Assembly: GCA_017466965.1 (NCBI GenBank)
Contig: JAFTTD010000394.1
Coordinates: 1 to 7,730, forward strand
Direction of reading: 5' to 3'
Length of the DNA stretch: 7,730 nucleotides
Source: Bacteroidaceae bacterium
GTDB lineage: Bacteria; Bacteroidota; Bacteroidia; Bacteroidales; Bacteroidaceae
Each line of letters begins with the position of its first letter. Position 1 is the stretch's first letter. A program made the position numbers and the translations under genes. The notes under the pieces were generated by a model. That model searched no databases and was not told the DNA's origin. It was given only the letters and a program-made list of their open reading frames with translations. This document shows positions 5,608 through 7,730 of the stretch, piece after piece.

Positions 5608-7730
5608 ATGCGAAGATATATATTAATTCTGCTGCTCATGTGGCTTCATTGCGTGGCTCATGGACAGACGGAATATACCTACCGCTATTGGTTTGACAAT
5701 GCCTCTGTAGCAGAGTATGGAGGTTCTGCAACTGACAGCGTATGGACACTGGAACTCGATGTGGATGATTTCAGTGAAGGACTGCATCAGTTCCATTTCC
5801 AGGTGATGGACACTGCCGGAGTATGGAGCATACCGCATAGCCGAATGTTTCTGAAGACAAAACAGATAGACGTTGAAAACCTGAAGATTCGCTACTGGTT
5901 TGATGACGGTCAGGATATAAAGGAAATGCAGGGCAGTAGCGGATTGCAGACTATTGATGTGTCTGAACTTTCGTGGGGACTGCATACGGTGAATTTCCAG
6001 GTAGCAGGTTCAAATGGGGTGTTTTCTCCTGCAAATGCGGCTATGTTCCTGAAAACCAGACCTGTTGACGTTGAAAACCTGAAGATTCGCTACTGGTTTG
6101 ATGATGGTCAGGATATAAAGGAAATGCAGGGCAGTAGCGGATTGCAGACGATTGATGTGTCTGAACTTTCGTGGGGACTGCATACGGTGAATTTCCAGGT
6201 AGCAGGTTCGAACGGAGTGTTTTCTCCTGCAAATGCGGCTACATTTTTTAAGGCACGCCTGAGTGCAGAGGATTATAAGGTTCAGTGCTATGTGAACGAC
6301 AGCCTTTATTGCGAACAGATTGTTCCCAAAGAAGGCGGTATCATAAATTGGAACCTTGATGTATCCTCTTTGCCGAGAGGTCTGCACTATGTGCGTATGC
6401 AGGTGAACGACCCGGACTTGTCCGCTGTTTCAGTGGCTCAAAGTTTCTTCTGGCGCGAACTGTCGGCAGTTGAGCGCAGTGCCACACGTTGTCTGTATTC
6501 CATTGACGGCGTTGGACAGACCGAAGTTCCAGTTATGGACGATGGAGGATACCGGTTTGATGTAGATGTGAACGGGCTGAGCGAAGGACTGCATCAGTTG
6601 CTGTGCATGATTGTCAGTCCGGAGGAGGCTGTACTGCAAACAGCCCAGCATTTTTTCATGGTCAGAAATAACAACGTGATGCGATATGACTATTGGGTGA
6701 ACGATGACACGCTGAACACACGCACGGTGGTTGCAACACAGGCTATGGAGCCGTTCAGGGTGATGGAATCGCTCGATGTAGCCACATATCCTATCCGTCC
6801 GTCATCTTTCCACTTTGAGGTGGCAGACAGCATTCCTTATATATATGCAAAGAACGAGCTTCATGCACGTTTTTACAGTTCTAACGGAGCATGGACTGAA
6901 GACAGCGCGGAGTATGCCGATGAACTGAGCCGCAAGGAAGTTGTGCCGATGTTGCTTCCGCGAAACAGCAATGAGCGTACGGACAAGACACCCGAAGCTG
7001 ACAGCATTCGTTGGTATTGCCTTGAAACAAAGGCGGACAATGCTTTGAGCTTCAAGGTCAGCCAGCCTTGCACGATGCAGCTGTTCTCGCCCGATGGAGA
7101 GCCTTTGCTCAATGTTTCAGGCGAAGAAGTGACGGATACAATCAGTTGTCATACTCCGAGTGACGGCTTGTATTATCTGGCAATCCACAGCGTGACAGGG
7201 ACTGACTCGCTGACAACGGTGTCTTATCTGAACAACTTTGTCACATTCCATAAGATGACTTATGTGATAGACGGCAAAGAGTATCATACGGAGATTGTTG
7301 CTTATGGCGACAGCATTGTTCCTCTGACACCTCCTGACAACGAGAACCGTCCGTTCAGCGGATGGAAAGGCATTACGGAAGTGATGCCGGGCCACGACCT
7401 GACGGTAGAGGGCAGTTTTGAATATAAGCTGAGATACGTGGTAGAGGACTCCGTATGGCATGAGGTGAGCTACTATTACGGCGAGACCATTGACGACACT
7501 TACTATGCCGACAAGGAATGGTATGACTTTGAGGAATGGGAGGGCATGCCAGAGACAATGCCTGCACAGGATGTTTCCGTTACAGCCAAGTTTGTGTTCC
7601 GTTTGGAGATGGGCGACGTGAACGCTGATGAACGCGTTTCCGTAACCGACGTGACGGTGTTGACCAATCATATTCTGAAGAAACCTAACACTGTATTTGT
7701 GCGTGATGCCGCCGACATGAACGGTGACGG
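5608..7730 (+). CDS. Large secreted YWF-repeat protein with Listeria-Bacteroides repeats and dockerin, 3'-partial
   Basis: An open frame of 707 codons runs off the window. ATG 5608 gives a signal peptide (MRRYILILLLMWLHCVAHGQ); the next in-frame ATG upstream (5599) is followed at once by TGA. Residues 21-430 hold six beta modules of 60-75 residues built as RYWFD...LDV..LS.GLH...F.V....FFL, of which modules 2 and 3 are near-identical. Residues about 443-542 form a beta-sandwich, perhaps a PPC-like domain. Residues about 546-604 (FSGWKGITEVMPGHDLTVEG) and 605-662 (FEEWEGMPETMPAQDVSVTA) are two Listeria-Bacteroides (Flg_new-like) repeats. A type I dockerin starts at 669: GDVNADERVSVTDVTVLTNH with calcium-loop positions D670, N672, D674 and D681, and the second loop begins at D703. 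The product is extracellular and probably binds a partner or glycan; no enzyme motif is seen. No Shine-Dalgarno site. Codons are richer in GC than in the beta-helix gene. Confidence 0.88.
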   Translation, partial: MRRYILILLLMWLHCVAHGQTEYTYRYWFDNASVAEYGGSATDSVWTLELDVDDFSEGLHQFHFQVMDTAGVWSIPHSRMFLKTKQIDVENLKIRYWFDDGQDIKEMQGSSGLQTIDVSELSWGLHTVNFQVAGSNGVFSPANAAMFLKTRPVDVENLKIRYWFDDGQDIKEMQGSSGLQTIDVSELSWGLHTVNFQVAGSNGVFSPANAATFFKARLSAEDYKVQCYVNDSLYCEQIVPKEGGIINWNLDVSSLPRGLHYVRMQVNDPDLSAVSVAQSFFWRELSAVERSATRCLYSIDGVGQTEVPVMDDGGYRFDVDVNGLSEGLHQLLCMIVSPEEAVLQTAQHFFMVRNNNVMRYDYWVNDDTLNTRTVVATQAMEPFRVMESLDVATYPIRPSSFHFEVADSIPYIYAKNELHARFYSSNGAWTEDSAEYADELSRKEVVPMLLPRNSNERTDKTPEADSIRWYCLETKADNALSFKVSQPCTMQLFSPDGEPLLNVSGEEVTDTISCHTPSDGLYYLAIHSVTGTDSLTTVSYLNNFVTFHKMTYVIDGKEYHTEIVAYGDSIVPLTPPDNENRPFSGWKGITEVMPGHDLTVEGSFEYKLRYVVEDSVWHEVSYYYGETIDDTYYADKEWYDFEEWEGMPETMPAQDVSVTAKFVFRLEMGDVNADERVSVTDVTVLTNHILKKPNTVFVRDAADMNGD
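5869..6240 (+). repeat. 198-bp tandem duplication inside the YWF-repeat gene
   Basis: Copy 1 (5869-6042) and copy 2 (6067-6240) lie 198 bp (66 codons) apart. Over 174 bp they differ at five bases, all at third codon positions (GAC/GAT, ACT/ACG, TCA/TCG, AAT/AAC, GGG/GGA), so the 58-residue segments are identical (residues 88-145 and 154-211). Modules on either side share only the general pattern. Confidence 0.95.

Noticed and set aside
5623..6387. Minus-strand frames of 120 and 125 codons that share a similar peptide
   Set aside because: They are shadows of the plus-strand YWF-repeat gene. They resemble each other only because that gene contains a 198-bp tandem duplication.
7117..7671. Minus-strand frame of 184 codons
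   Set aside because: It lies wholly opposite the Listeria-Bacteroides repeats and dockerin of the plus-strand gene, whose protein is clearly recognisable. The minus-strand product shows no family pattern.
7609..7730. Cellulosome subunit
   Set aside because: The dockerin pattern is good, but no cohesin, glycoside hydrolase or scaffoldin is visible, and Bacteroidetes commonly carry dockerins outside cellulosomes.

Overview
The window looks like chromosomal DNA from a member of the Bacteroidales, most likely Prevotellaceae or Bacteroidaceae. Three things point there. There is a match to the Bacteroidetes promoter (TTTG, 19 bases, TAnnTTTG) at 4133-4163. There are secreted multi-domain proteins of types typical of this phylum: a type 9 secretion-like C-terminal tail, a beta-helix protein ending in an STADGKL-type tail, and YWF repeats joined to Listeria-Bacteroides repeats and a dockerin. 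Start codons also mostly lack a Shine-Dalgarno sequence. The species cannot be told from the sequence alone.

Layout. Positions 1-1962 (+) hold the 3' part of a large secreted, Ig-like surface protein. Its reading frame is continuous from the window edge to a C-terminal sorting-like tail, but in-frame TAA codons at 67-69 and 1693-1695 break it. Positions 1963-2216 hold a strong hairpin, a rho-independent terminator and an unusual 9-bp-periodic array with inverted symmetry. Positions 2217-3560 (-) encode an NhaD-type Na+/H+ antiporter, convergent with the first gene. Positions 3561-4427 contain no convincing gene. They carry two 8-bp minisatellite tracts on either side of a REP-like inverted pair, three 16-bp repeats spaced exactly 22 bp, a consensus Bacteroidetes promoter, and a perfect hairpin at the predicted transcript start that opens a leader of about 250 nt.

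Positions 4428-5492 (+) encode a secreted beta-helix-like protein. Positions 5608-7730 (+, running off the window) encode a large secreted protein with six YWF-type beta modules, two of them identical in protein sequence, then a beta-sandwich region, two Listeria-Bacteroides (Flg_new-like) repeats and the start of a type I dockerin. These last two genes are probably one transcription unit that puts a pair of extracellular proteins on the cell surface or outside it.

I see no mobile element, CRISPR array, tRNA or rRNA, and no clear defence or biosynthetic system. The points most worth a second look are the two TAA codons inside an otherwise intact, strongly codon-biased gene, and the layered regulatory and repeat DNA upstream of the beta-helix/dockerin pair.
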